The notes under the pieces were generated by a model that was not told where the DNA came from, did no database searches, and was given only the letters and a program-made list of their open reading frames with translations. Made by a program: the position numbers and the translations under genes. A stretch of 64,000 nucleotides of DNA from Rosellinia necatrix (lineage: Eukaryota; Ascomycota; Sordariomycetes; Xylariales; Xylariaceae), in NCBI GenBank assembly GCA_021209875.1, contig JAGYVD010000004.1, positions 4,997,001 to 5,061,000 of the forward strand, written 5' to 3'. Position 1 is the first letter of the stretch, and the number at the start of each line of letters is the position of its first letter. Positions 21,878-33,361 of the stretch are shown piece by piece.

Positions 21878-24338
21878 TTATACTGGCATTGATGTGAAAT
21901 CCGTATTCAGCCACTCCTGTGAAAACCACGAGGCGGAGTCCACTCCTGTATTGCCGTATGACTCTAGGGCAAAGTCAAATCCATCCATGGCACCCTCAAA
22001 GGCATTGTTATTATCAAGACCGTCGGGAGGAACGACAGGAGGCAGATTCGGTCTGGCCATGTTAGGGTCATTAACGCTAAGTTCGGAGAACGGTGGATCG
22101 TGTCGATGTTGTGGTGGCCCAGGCGTGTTGCCAGATAGTGGAGTAGGTATTGCGCCATGATTGGTGGTAACGCTGGGTGAAGACATATTCGCGGACGGTG
22201 ATGGCACAGGAACCATGGGTGGTTCGCCCTCATCCAGGAGGTGAATATGTTGATTGTGGTTGAGGACTTGGCGTGATAATGTGGGTTGTGGTACGGAACC
22301 GACACCCATGACTTCAGGGGTCTCTGGCCGGCTTGGGCTACTGCTTGTTGTGAGGCCACGTGAGATGAGCTTCTCAAGATCAGAAACCTATGTTGAATTT
22401 TGAGTCAGTGCAACGGCGCTAATGACTGGTAGGCACGTCAGCTTACAATTGCGGCACCTGCAGGAACGTGATTCATCGCTCGGGCAATCTGTAAGCAACG
22501 ATTCCCATGCTCCACTACCTGATCAGAGGTTAATCGCAACTCGTTCTTGTTTGTCTGGTAGGCAAAGTAGAGCATTCGAGCGCACTGATAGGCGCAGACG
22601 GAAAGATCAAGATCGGTAACAGGGAGACCGCCATCTAAAGCGAGGACGTGTCGGAAAATTTCGACCATGGCGATGGCGTGCTCGAAGCACTGACGTGTAC
22701 AATACGACACAAATTGAGGCTCAAGGCGAGCTACACTAGATCTTGGAAGCGCCTCTTTTAGGCCACTGAGTACGATGCGGTAGAGATCGCAGTGGCATTG
22801 GCGCCACCAAACATGGATCATGATAAACACGCAGAGACGGGGGGAATAAGCCCGTAGTTGGAGGTTGCTCTCGGAAAATTTGAAAGAAGCAGGTAGGTGA
22901 CCGTTGAAAGTGTCCAGCTCTTGCGATAGGACCTTAATCAACTGCGGCAGTTGAGCAACCTCGGATTCGGGCATGTTAATTATATTCTTGGTGCAATACG
23001 ACACCCTACTTCTCATCCAGAGAAGCCGTACGTGCAGGGCTAGAGAACCCACGTCATCAGGGAAGGGTTGTGAAGGGAGTGGCCGGAGATGCCCGGTGAC
23101 TTGTGGGAGATCAAACTCGAAATTGCGCTCGTTACACGGTAATTGTATATGCAAAGAGTCTGGTGGGAGTAAAGTGAAATCGGCCTGGCCACCATTGACC
23201 CCGGAATCAATTGTTAGGAATGCCCACATAAGCCTACGCCGGGATTCCCTAGCCAGGAAACATAGACTCGGGTTTTCATAATTCAACCTTAAGGCGTAGG
23301 CAAAACGGGCAGCTGTAGCCGCCAACATGAAGGCACTTGTGAACCTACGTGAGAGTATGCGATGTTTCATGACGAGCATAAGAGCCTGGATTTTGATGGT
23401 AGAGGGATTCTCAAGATCCTGTAGGACCATGGCTTGGCACTCGTCGATGCATCTAGCGCCATAGTCCCGCATCCCAGGGCCTAAATCGGTAAGTAACGAG
23501 GTAACACCCACGAGAGCCAGTAGGAGGGCTCTATCCATCATGCCGGCATGGTAGCGTTGCATCAGTGATGCACGATGGAGGAACGAGAAAACCGGTACGT
23601 GATGTACGTGGCGGAAATAGTTATTGAAGGTACGTTGGATCAAACCTTCGTCTGGATATATGAGTCTACAAAACACGTTCCCCATATTAGCCTTTGTGTA
23701 CTACTAGGACGACGATAGCGATACGCGTACTGATCGTGGCCGAGCCTCTTGGCGAGCTGGGTTCCTGAGAGGTCCATATTCGGATGGTCTGAGCTACCGT
23801 TACGGCCATGGTGAGAACCGTTGTGGTCCCTATGCACCATCGTCCGCTTCTCGGGCGGCTCTGACGAGACAGATTCATGCTCGGAGTCGGTGGTACCATT
23901 TTGGTTCGTGCCAGTGGCACCGTTGATCCCGGCTGACCGCTTCGTGGGGCGGTAGATACATTCTATGCCCTGAGACTGGCACCGCGCGCATTTCGGCGTC
24001 TCGCCGGTACACCTCGCCTTCCTCGAATGGCAATTGGTGCAGGCCAACCTCACCCGTCGTCGTGGCAGACTGAAGGCGGTGATGCTGTCGCTTTCGGCGT
24101 GCGGCGAACCCCCATCCTGGAACGAGCAGGTGAAGCCGAGGCGCTCGCAGTTCTGGCAGATGTCTCGCCGCCCGTCGCACCGCACCTTGCGCAGGCGGCA
24201 CGTCGAGCAGGTCTGGCTCGTCTTCTTCGGCGGTCGGTTGGCCGGGTCGGCGGCGGCAGCATCAGCGGCGACCTCAGCTGCCGTGTCGGCGGCGGCCACC
24301 TGGACGCTCATATGTTCCATGTCCATGCCTCTATGCAA
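21878..24338 (-). CDS. Transcription factor with two Zn2Cys6 clusters and fungal-specific middle domain
   Basis: Exons 23725-24338, 22447-23665 and 21878-22387 give 780 aa. Two complete binuclear zinc clusters stand in tandem: C44-C47-C54-C61-C64-C71 and C100-C103-C110-C117-C120-C127. Both keep the spacing C-x2-C-x6-C-x6-C-x2-C-x6-C and the basic RKxRC core. A polar, His/Asn-rich linker follows. The fungal-specific TF homology region (about 205-600) begins LIYPDEGLIQRTFNNYF and includes VPVFSFLHRASL. The Pro/Ser/Asn-rich C-terminus probably activates transcription. Intron 1 (59 nt, GTATCG...GTAG) was fixed by phase, since donors closer to the acceptor leave the frame. Target genes are unknown. 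It is not adjacent to an obvious pathway cluster, though esterase, hydrolase and HTD2-like genes flank it. Confidence 0.88.
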
Positions 24339-26607
24339 ACCACGAACCGGTCGGATCTCGCGTGCGTGCTGCTGCTAGCTCCCGCCCTCGCCGGCTGATG
24401 CTATTCCGCCTTGCGATGGGGTCGTAAACGGCATCGGGCCGGGGGTGGCGTCAGGTTGTGGGATCTGGATGACGTCGTGTCGTGGCGGATTGGGCGACGG
24501 CAGGCATTGGGAGGGAGCGGAACAGTGGACGTCGTTCGGTCGTCGACGTGCTCGGGTCGCGGACAGCAGATGCGGGAATAGGAAACAGGAGGATGGTGGG
24601 CGGATCGGGAGGTAGCGAGGTGACCCCCATGGGTCGTCATGGACCGTCGGCCAAGGGTACCAGTCGACGACCTACGGTGACTGGGCTACTACTGGGCAGT
24701 GACTGGACACACCGGCCCAGGATGGCCACTGATCGAGTGGGGCATCCCTTGAGCCACGATCCACATCCATCCGCTTCGAGTACAGGTACTGCGACGATCG
24801 CTTCAAGGTAGTGTCTCGGATAGGTATCCGGTACCTGGGCGAGCTGCACGCTAGACGTTCTTGACCCATCGAAGAACCTGGGCTAGGCATGGGTGGTTAC
24901 ATCATGCAACCAGATGTAGGTACAACCTGGTAGAGCGGATGTACCCTTTTAAGCGCTTGGTGGCAATGGCCGAAAAAAAAAAAAAATTATAGACAGGTCA
25001 AAGCAGGTGGGTTGAAGAGGAGCCATCTAACATTAAATCACCTAATCCGGCCCCGATGTCTGTATACCAGGAATGAACAATACCACGACATGAAGGCATT
25101 GACGGACGCCTAAGATCTATTTCGAGAGAGGGGGGCTTAGACCCGATCGAATGCCGGTTAGGGCACACAGGGGGAAGACACATAGAAACCTCATCAATTC
25201 ACCTGCCGAGGATCTAGATCGGCTCAGGGCGATTTCGGGATGAAAAAGGAAAGGGGGGTTGGCAATTATGGGCGTCTGAGCGGTCAACGGAGCAAGTCAT
25301 CGGCCTGGTCGAATGGTCGTCGAGGACGCTCGATGACTACATATAAGCAGCGTATCACGCCATGGACAACGGATTGCGATTTTTGCGTCTTTTCTCCCGA
25401 ATATGTCGTCATGTCGTAGAGTATTGGCGCCATGTCCCGGGTGCTGCGGCGTGGGAGAGGCCGTGTTTCACCGTGATAATTATCCGTCCCAGACAAAAAC
25501 ACATCAATTATATAATATTAAGTAAAAAGATATGTGGTGGAGTAGGGGAGTGGATTCGACGACGAAAGTTCATCGCAGGCTGGAGGAAAAAAAAAAAGGT
25601 TACTTGGATGAAAATGCGCCGGCCATCAAAGCAACTTATTCAAGCGATCCCTCGGAGTATGCGAACGAATCGGCCAATCAGAGGGTGGTAGACAGGGATG
25701 AGCTGCAAGTCAACCTGCTTGGCAGCCATGGGTGGCACGAGTGAAGCCGACCGAGCCGACCGAGCCACCGAGAGCCGTAGTGGTGGCGGCTAACGATGTA
25801 GCGGCTGCGGTCCGACTGGGAAGCGTCTTGTCGCCAAGGCGCGCCTGCTCGTGTGATGCTGTTCTCGAATACAGCCAGATGATGGACTCTCAGATGTGCC
25901 GTTCCCCATGGGGTAGCGTCTCGAGGACACCTAGCGCAAAATATTAGGAATTATATGCAGTCTAACTATCGCGTCTAAGTTTAAATGTAAGGACCCGATT
26001 AGCTCCATGCGTTCGGGACATGAAGGTAACCCTCCTGCAGCGGTCTTGAGCCTGTTAAACGTTGAACACAATCCAATGCAATGGAATATCATATGAGGGC
26101 CTGGATTGATGCAGATTGATGTCGCATCTTCGCCGCCACAATGGATCGCGATAGGTATCTCTATAAATAAGTATCCATTTATTTGCATGCATCACGAATG
26201 CTCACTGGCATACGCAAACCGGCGACCGTATAAGATAGGACGAGTGTAATACGATGATGTTGCCAAACCATTATTAAATGACGGGTGTAATAGATTGGCA
26301 ACAGTAGCGATAACGGCGATGTTCTGCATACACTTCTGCATACACCGGCTGAAGCTGAATATTGAGCACGGCCACTCACCGTGCCCTGCTGACGATGTGT
26401 ATGCGCGCACACCATGAGTACCTACATGCATTCGCTCTTCTATGTCTCCAAATCTCAAGCACCTAGCTTCATAACATGGCTTATAGGCGCAATTATTCAC
26501 CAAAAGCAAAATCCTGTCATACATACTCCAGTCTCTCAGGCCATTCACACATGGCAGCATGGTGCCAAGCCAATTTCACCCTCCCACTATGTCCCACACC
26601 ACCACCA
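24339..26607. other. Intergenic region of 2.3 kb
   Basis: Upstream of the transcription factor. Contains an A run near 24971 and a short CCGACCGAG repeat at about 25743-25768. Open frames are short and unlike proteins I know. Confidence 0.5.
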
Positions 26608-28277
26608 TCACATCCCCAAAATATGACCCTTCATGTGAGTCCTGCTATCCTTCGTAACGAGTACATCCCAACCCAACTTACCATCGGTCCCTTCTACCGC
26701 TGTCGGCCCTTCAGCCGAGATCTCGTAAGTATCGCCGGCATAGAGCGGAGCTACAGCCCGATAATTGATCTCCTTCGCCCGGAGACCCCCGACGCCGCAG
26801 TGGTCGCGCCAGTAGTCCAACATGTTGATGAGATTCAGGGGCCCGTGGACGACGCAGGCCGGATGGCCTTCCACCGACGCCGTCCAAGTGGGGTCGTAGT
26901 GGATCTTGTGGCCGTTGAATGTGAGCGCCGAGAAGCGGAATAGACCCGTGGGAGACCATCGGAACCGGCGTCGTGGGTATGCTGTTGCACATTAGAAATA
27001 TGATCTTCGGATTGCTTCTGTCTGAAATCAAAACATAGATTTCAAATTTGCAGCCCAAATTATCATAAGTATTTCATGGCCAATTCCTAGATGAATATGA
27101 TGACCAAGGAATTGAGTGACGTAAATTTGGAGGAGATATGTCGGGTTACGTGAAAAATACTCACGTCCTTCATGTGGTAACATGTCTTTGACAGTCGACG
27201 GACCCGTCACGACAGCATCGCGTAACCTAAGCTCCGCTGCTGGTGAGGCACTCGTAGCTTTGGGGCGAAAGATCCACGACCTGTTCCCATGTTCAGCGGT
27301 CAGCACGCACTAACCATCACCATACCTCATCTTATCTCATCTCATCTCATCCCATCTCGCCGTGTCACCTCCCACGCTCACCACCAATTCCCATCCCTCT
27401 CTCACTCATTCATTTACTCGCCCGCTCACTTACCTTATCACCCCTTAAAAAAATGAAGAAATATGTAGTTATATATATATATATAGTTATAACTATATAA
27501 AGTTAAAAAAGAGATAAAAAAAAAAACTCACCGCTCATCAACAACCGCCAACCCCCCGGGCCCCCAAAACTCCTTCACGACGCCAACGAGCACCATAGCC
27601 GCGCCGTCGCGGCCGACCTTCGCCACGGCGCTCCGCAGCGTCGTCCTCTCCTCGACCTCGTCCCCGACGCGGAGCGCCGCGGCGTCGCCCTCGCCCTCCG
27701 CCCCCCACAGCATGCGGCCGCCGGCCCACATCCGGCGCGTGAACGGCGGCGGCGCGTTGAACGCGCCGTCGCTGCCGTCCGCGCCGAGCTCTCCCTCGAC
27801 GCCCGACGGCGTGAAGTAGGCTAGGTGGTAGCCTGGGGGTATGGGCGTGCCGGTGGGCGGGGCGCGCGTCGTGATGTCGGGCCCCGCGCCGGGGTGTAGT
27901 GACCGCCGGCCGAGCGTCAGGGATAGCTTCTGCAGCTGGTTGCCGTCGAGGACCTGTCGTGCCGTGAGGATCTTGCCCTCGAAGCGCGAGAGGAGCCATG
28001 ACGCTGCCTCTTCTGCCGACCTGTCGGTGTCAGCAGCAGCAGTAGTAGTAATAGTAGTAGTAGTAGTAGTAGTAGTCGTCGTCGTAGTGGCAGCAGCGCT
28101 AGTGCTAATGGTAGATTGGTGGCGCCTGGAGCCTCTATTTGTCGTCGTTACCGCCGGCGCTGAGATGGCGCTACGGAAGCGGCGGGCGAGGGGTTGATAA
28201 CGGCATTGGTGATTGAGCTTGCTTTGGCGGCAGGGTCTCGGGATCCGCTGCAGAGGCGAACACAGAGGACGCGACAT
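26608..28277 (-). CDS. HTD2-like hotdog-fold dehydratase (3-hydroxyacyl-thioester or mesaconyl-C4-CoA type), probably mitochondrial
   Basis: Exons 27532-28277, 27165-27280 and 26608-26981 give 411 aa, phases closing. The first 60 residues are rich in Arg/Ser/Gln with few acids, like a mitochondrial presequence. A poly-Thr run encoded by (GTA/GTC)n lies at about 65-80. Conserved pieces are FTRRMWAGGRMLW, RSWIFRP, then FRWSPTGLFRFSALTFNGHKIHYD, the active-site-like VVHGPLNLINMLDYW, and INYRAVAPLYAGDTYEI near the end. Yeast Htd2 is the mitochondrial type II fatty-acid synthesis dehydratase. The N-terminal hotdog half and the SWIFRP motif also resemble fungal mesaconyl-CoA hydratase-like proteins, so the exact substrate is open. 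An in-frame ATG at 28307 would add ten residues. The 250-nt first intron is unusually long for this window. Confidence 0.82.
28028..28091. repeat. Trinucleotide repeat coding for poly-Thr
   Basis: (AGC)n, (AGT)n and (CGT)n triplets follow one another. On the gene strand they encode Ala and Thr runs in the presequence-proximal part of the HTD2-like protein. Confidence 0.85.
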
Positions 28278-28891
28278 TTTGGTAGAGTATAATGGCGTCA
28301 ATTGCAATTGAGCGTTATAATATTATAATACTCAGTACGTAGGTAACTAAATAAACAGTTAGCCGATCACAGCATTTTAATTGCATTGACAACGAGATAA
28401 ATATTATCTACTCCCCAACGGGCGACAGCACTGACGCACAGGGAGAAACAGACGTGGTTTTAGGTCTATAGCTACAGTAACCTCGGATCGCACCCCACAT
28501 TCTGCCATAGACAGCGGGGTGGACAGCTCGGATACAGGTACCCGGTCTGTGGGACGATATAATGGTCTTCATGTTTCAACACCTTTCAACACCGACCAGT
28601 TCACCTAAACGGCTTCATCCTGCAAGCAGCATCATTCTGCATACCAACATGTATAGGATTTCCTTGGTACAGTCCCGTAGATCTTTCAACACAACGCAAC
28701 GCCTATCCAGGTATGCAACAACCACGACCTAGATCAGCAGGTTCTAACTCTAAACCTTCATGCAGCATACAAACTCTCTCGCTATGCTATCCCACCCATC
28801 GCCGATGCATCAAAATGCGCCAATTCTCGCATGGTACTCGCTTTTCTTCTCACTCATCACATCATACCTGTCGAGATGACAATAACAGACC
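28278..28891. other. Intergenic region
   Basis: Lies between the HTD2-like start and the MetRS stop. No gene recognised. Confidence 0.5.
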
Positions 28892-31800
28892 CTAGTTATC
28901 AAGTTTGTCAGTGGGGGCAGGGGCGTCTGGCGTAGACGCCGTGGCAGCAGCGGCAACGGCAGCCTTCTCTGCAACTTTCTGGGCACTTTTCTGATCCTTC
29001 TTTTTCTGCTTGGCAGCTTTCTTTGCCGCAGCCTTCTCGGCCTCAGCTGCTTTCTGTTTCTTAAGCTCGTCCCCACCGAACGTCTCACGCCATTCCTGAG
29101 GTCACCGATCAGCACCTGCGACTCCACAATCATGGGCCTGAATCATAACTCACCTCGGCACGTGCTGTCGGGATTTGAGAAAATAGAAGGGTCGGTGATC
29201 CGATTTTCTGTCCGGGTTCAAGTGTGTTTGCGGTCCAAACATCAGGTATCAAGAACGTTGTCGGTTCTACGCCCACCTGTCGTACCATGGATCGTGCGGT
29301 CTCGGGCATGTATGGGCCTGTTTAAGCTCATGATTAGCAATCGATTGCAGAGAACAAAGCTGTGCATGTTATAAAAATGGGTTCATTAATAGCATGTAAG
29401 CTAAAGAGAGAAATAATAAGGAGGGAAAAGGGTGACGGAGGGAATGAAACTGGATGCATACTGAGGAGATTTGCCAGGAGGAGAACATGATTCAGAGCAA
29501 GGCCGACAACCGCGGTGCACTTGTCGTATTGTTCAGCAAGAGTTTGGTTGCTCAGCTTGTTGGCTTGCAGAAACTGGTTTCCGAGTGCCGAGATACTATA
29601 CAGACGTGTTAGCAATAATCACATATTCATTGTCTAACTAGAGCATACCTAAGGATTATCTGTAATCCCTGTCGGAGCTTGATGGCTTCCATAGCGGCCT
29701 GTCATGTTTCACTGATTAGTCACTATAACCTATCAAACTTTTGACACCCTTTCGTCCCGACAAGGGCCAAGGGTAAGAGATGCAAAGTTTGGCAGAGGAA
29801 GGATAAACTGCAAAGTACGAACGATATAATTCTGGAGCTGGGCATTGACATCTGCCTTGTACTGCTCAAATGAGGGTTCCGTATATTTCTGATAGTTGGG
29901 AATGGTGCTGTTCGAAGACGTGTGTTAGTAATTTCAAAGAGAATACCATGGCTTGTAGTAACAATGGGAGTAAAAATTGTGAGATTGTCGAGGATGAAAT
30001 ATAATGGTCTGATACTTACGCATCAAGCTTTGCATCTGTAAACTTTACAACCCGATTTACGAAATTTCCCACATTCTTTAGTAGATCATTGTTGTTGACA
30101 TCAAGGAACTCGCTGTTAGCTGATGTTAGTTATGCTGCACTATTGGTTGGGGGTTTCCAGCAACCTACTCCCACTTAAATTCAGCATCACTTGTTTCAGG
30201 TCGCCTCGAAAGCAGGAAGAACCGCCAAATATCGGCATCGATGCCAGTAAGCTGTGCTGAGTTCCCAAAAACCCCAATATTTCGGGATTTGGAGAATTTG
30301 CCACCCTCATAATTCAGGTATTCTGTTGTTGAGAAACGGCCAACCTTTGTCCAATTCTCCCTGGTTCCGAGTTGACCGGCTGGGAATATGATAGAATGGA
30401 ACCTAGAACCAGCTATGTAAGCAACTCTACAAAGATATTCTGGTATTAAATGATATTGCTAGCACTTACGGAACATTATCTTTACCCATCTGTGAATAGT
30501 CAGTTAGCATCCGTCCCAAAACAAACTGTATCTTACAAATAGCCTTGGCACAAAGGAGGGTGGGGATGCGTACAAACTGGTAGAGTGTGACATTTTCAGG
30601 ATTTTTCCACCTATAGTACAGTGAGATTTAATTTCTAGGTCACGTCGGTCGTGGTAGGGACGACCTACCATTTCGTCCAAAGTGTGCCTGCATTAGTGTC
30701 AGCATGCTCGTAGGTTTAAAAAGCACAACTATTCCTTGGACAAAGATTAACATACCATCAAGATTATCGCCGTCGGTGTAGCATTTGGTGATGCTAGGAT
30801 ATCCAACTAGATATGATGTCAGTGAGGGATCTTGTGGGCTAAACACCCAGCTAATGTTGCCTGCCAAAGCGACAACAAATGTATTTCCCTGGCGTCGACG
30901 CTGGCAAGCCGGTTCGATATAATTCAAAATGAAAGGTGTGTTAAACGTACTGCAAGCATCAAACCACACGTAGAATACCTTATCGCCTAGGGAACAAAAA
31001 ATGTTAGTTATTGATCATGTGCGCACCGCCCCTATATTCCAATTCGACTGGTACTGGGCGGCAGGAACTTATTCTGCTCACGGTATTCTTCCTCCGATAG
31101 TCCTGGGCATCCCTTTGGTACTATTGAATATGAAATTAGCACATAGCCTTCACGGATCCGCGAATGGCGCCAGAGGATGACATGGCAGGCCGTGGATAGA
31201 CAACATACTGGGAACACCCCATTTCAGGTCTCGGGTGATGCCGCGGGCTTGCAGTCCTCGGGAGATCCAGCTCTCCGTAATAGCAACACAATTTGCGCTC
31301 CACTCTTTATTTGCCCCACGAAACCAGGTCACTACATCATCCTTGAGCGCGTCGAGGCGAAGGAAGAGATGCTTTGTAGCTCGGGCTTCTGGAGTTGCGC
31401 CGTCCAATTTGCAGCGGGGGTTGATCAGCCAGCCGGTCGGCTTCGATTCTTCGGCTTGGTCGGCAACATCACTCGCTTGGGCGGCTGGTTGGAGGGGGTC
31501 AAGCAAGTTCCCGCAGGCGTCGCATTGATCACCACGGGCATCTGGAATCTCGTTAACGTGGGGCTCCAACGAACCGCTGGATAGGGGGTAGGGCGACCTT
31601 GGTAATGACAGATGCTGCATTCTCCTTCAACAAAACGATCCGCGAGAAATGACCTATTGGAAGACTAGTTAATGACTGGCTATTGTAAAGAATTTACATC
31701 TCGCGGGGTGTGCGCGTAGAGCGTACTCATGCTTGGGACAGTATGGCTGGATGGTTTCGCGCTCCTCTATAAAACCATTGTTCCAAAGTCGTTTGAATAT

Positions 31801-32293
31801 GTCTTGGACTATCTCGGTATGTTGTTCAGTGGGCGTGCGACCAAAGATAGTAAAGTCGATTCGGAACCAGTCGTATATTCCTTTATGGATTGCGTGGTAC
31901 TTGGCGCAGAGTTCGGCCGGCGTGACACCTTCGGACAGCGCTTTCGTTTCGGTGGCGGTACCGTACTAATGGCGTGCTAGCTTTAGCATCAATCTTCTCC
32001 CACCTTTGTGGACAATAGTACTTGTTCATACCTCATCACTGCCGCAGATAAACAGTGTTCGCAGGTTCCTCGCGCGACAGTAGCGCGCAAAACAATCGGC
32101 AGACTGGGTTGTCGCGTAGCGTTAGCAGACAAGCGGCGCGCTGTGGGTTGCAAGGCCTGAAACAGCTACTTACAAGGACAGATCCTATTATATTGCCAAG
32201 GTGTGGTGTGTTGTTGACATATGGCAAGGCCGAGGTGATCAATATATTTCGCTTCCCCGGTTCTGGAAGAATCGGACCCGTTGTCGAATCCAT
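28892..32293 (-). CDS. MES1: Methionyl-tRNA synthetase, cytoplasmic type
   Basis: Eighteen exons give 661 aa: 32174-32293, 32032-32103, 31727-31965, 31598-31653, 31209-31541, 31082-31120, 30951-30986, 30756-30806, 30669-30687, 30574-30610, 30470-30489, 30169-30402, 30020-30112, 29823-29907, 29649-29698, 29462-29595, 29154-29317, 28892-29095. All 17 junctions close in phase and each restores family sequence. The HIGH-like motif is PHLGN (30-34). The zinc knob CSICHYQ...CDACG is interrupted by an intron. VFYVWFDAC, then GYPSIT, then [20 protein letters not shown] follow. The KMSKS-type loop reads KFSKS. The anticodon-binding helical domain ends in [14 protein letters not shown] and a Lys/Ala-rich tail. 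It charges tRNA-Met in the cytosol. Exons of 19 and 20 nt are very small for a fungus. Confidence 0.95.
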
Positions 32294-33361
32294 GGCGTGG
32301 GATGGTGCGCCAGTAGGAGAGAGAGGGGAATTGCACGGCGGGTAGTGCGCAGACAAGTAAACCCAGGCCACGGCCAAATCGAAATGGTTATGGGAACAGA
32401 ACGGAACAAAGCTTATCACAAGCTCGGCGTGTGTTTGTTTTCTTGAATCACGAGAAGCGCAGACCAAGTCTGGAGGTGGGATTTGCACGTGTGCCGATGT
32501 GGCTGGAGGCTGCCGACGGGCCAAATTTCGTGTACAAAAGCCGACAGAGGTAGGTCTTGGGTACGAGTGTGGAACGAATGCAGATCCGAGATCAGTTTTG
32601 TCGCTCTGTTAAAACTCTGAATCGAAGGACGCGATATGGTGAAGGTGATGGAGGGGTCAATTGATAGTCAGTCAATGGAGGAGGGGCAGCGTTTTGGTCT
32701 ACCCATTTTAGGTCTGGCTTGACTCACACGGCTGGGAGTGTTCGATAATAACTATTCGCACTGTCCTAAGTCGGACCAATTGACTCTTATTTGGTCCTAT
32801 CGTTGAGACAAGTCCCAGCATGCCAAACGCCTAATCATTCACTAGGTACCATGTAAATAGTTTCTGCATACTGTGCACGGCCCTTGCTCGGACCGGAGTA
32901 TAGATTTAATGTTGCAGCGCAGACAGACAGCATTAAGTTCGGCATCTCCCGTCACCGTGCCATTCTCACAGCAGCTAAGCGCGATATCCCCCATATGCCG
33001 CCCGCCAATGGCTCTTGACATGAATCCATAATACCCATTGCTCTGGGCGGGGGCTCACGAGACCTAGGATGCACAAGGCCCAGAACGCATCTTAAGTAGT
33101 CATCGGCGGAATAACAATAAAAAAATATATATATAATTTCATATAGTTGGTTAGTTAGTTAACTAAAGTCATTCATTATAACTACGCGTGACATGTGATA
33201 TGGACCCTCATAAACACCGCCGGATACATACAATCTGGCATGGAGTGCTCGAGTAAGTAAGTATGTAGTATGCGCCACTTGCTACCCCTCTTAAAAGAAA
33301 CGAGACGTCCAAATATAACTACCCTGTCATCATATCCGTACCTGCCGTATCCATACCTCCG
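32294..33361. other. Intergenic region between MetRS and alcohol oxidase
   Basis: MetRS promoter and alcohol-oxidase 3' flank. Has an A/T run with TATATATATAA near 33127 and a GTTAGTTA repeat near 33149. No gene seen. Confidence 0.5.

Noticed and set aside
24482..24811. 109-codon + strand frame upstream of the double-cluster regulator
   Set aside because: Low-complexity, no motif, lies in the promoter region of a gene on the other strand.
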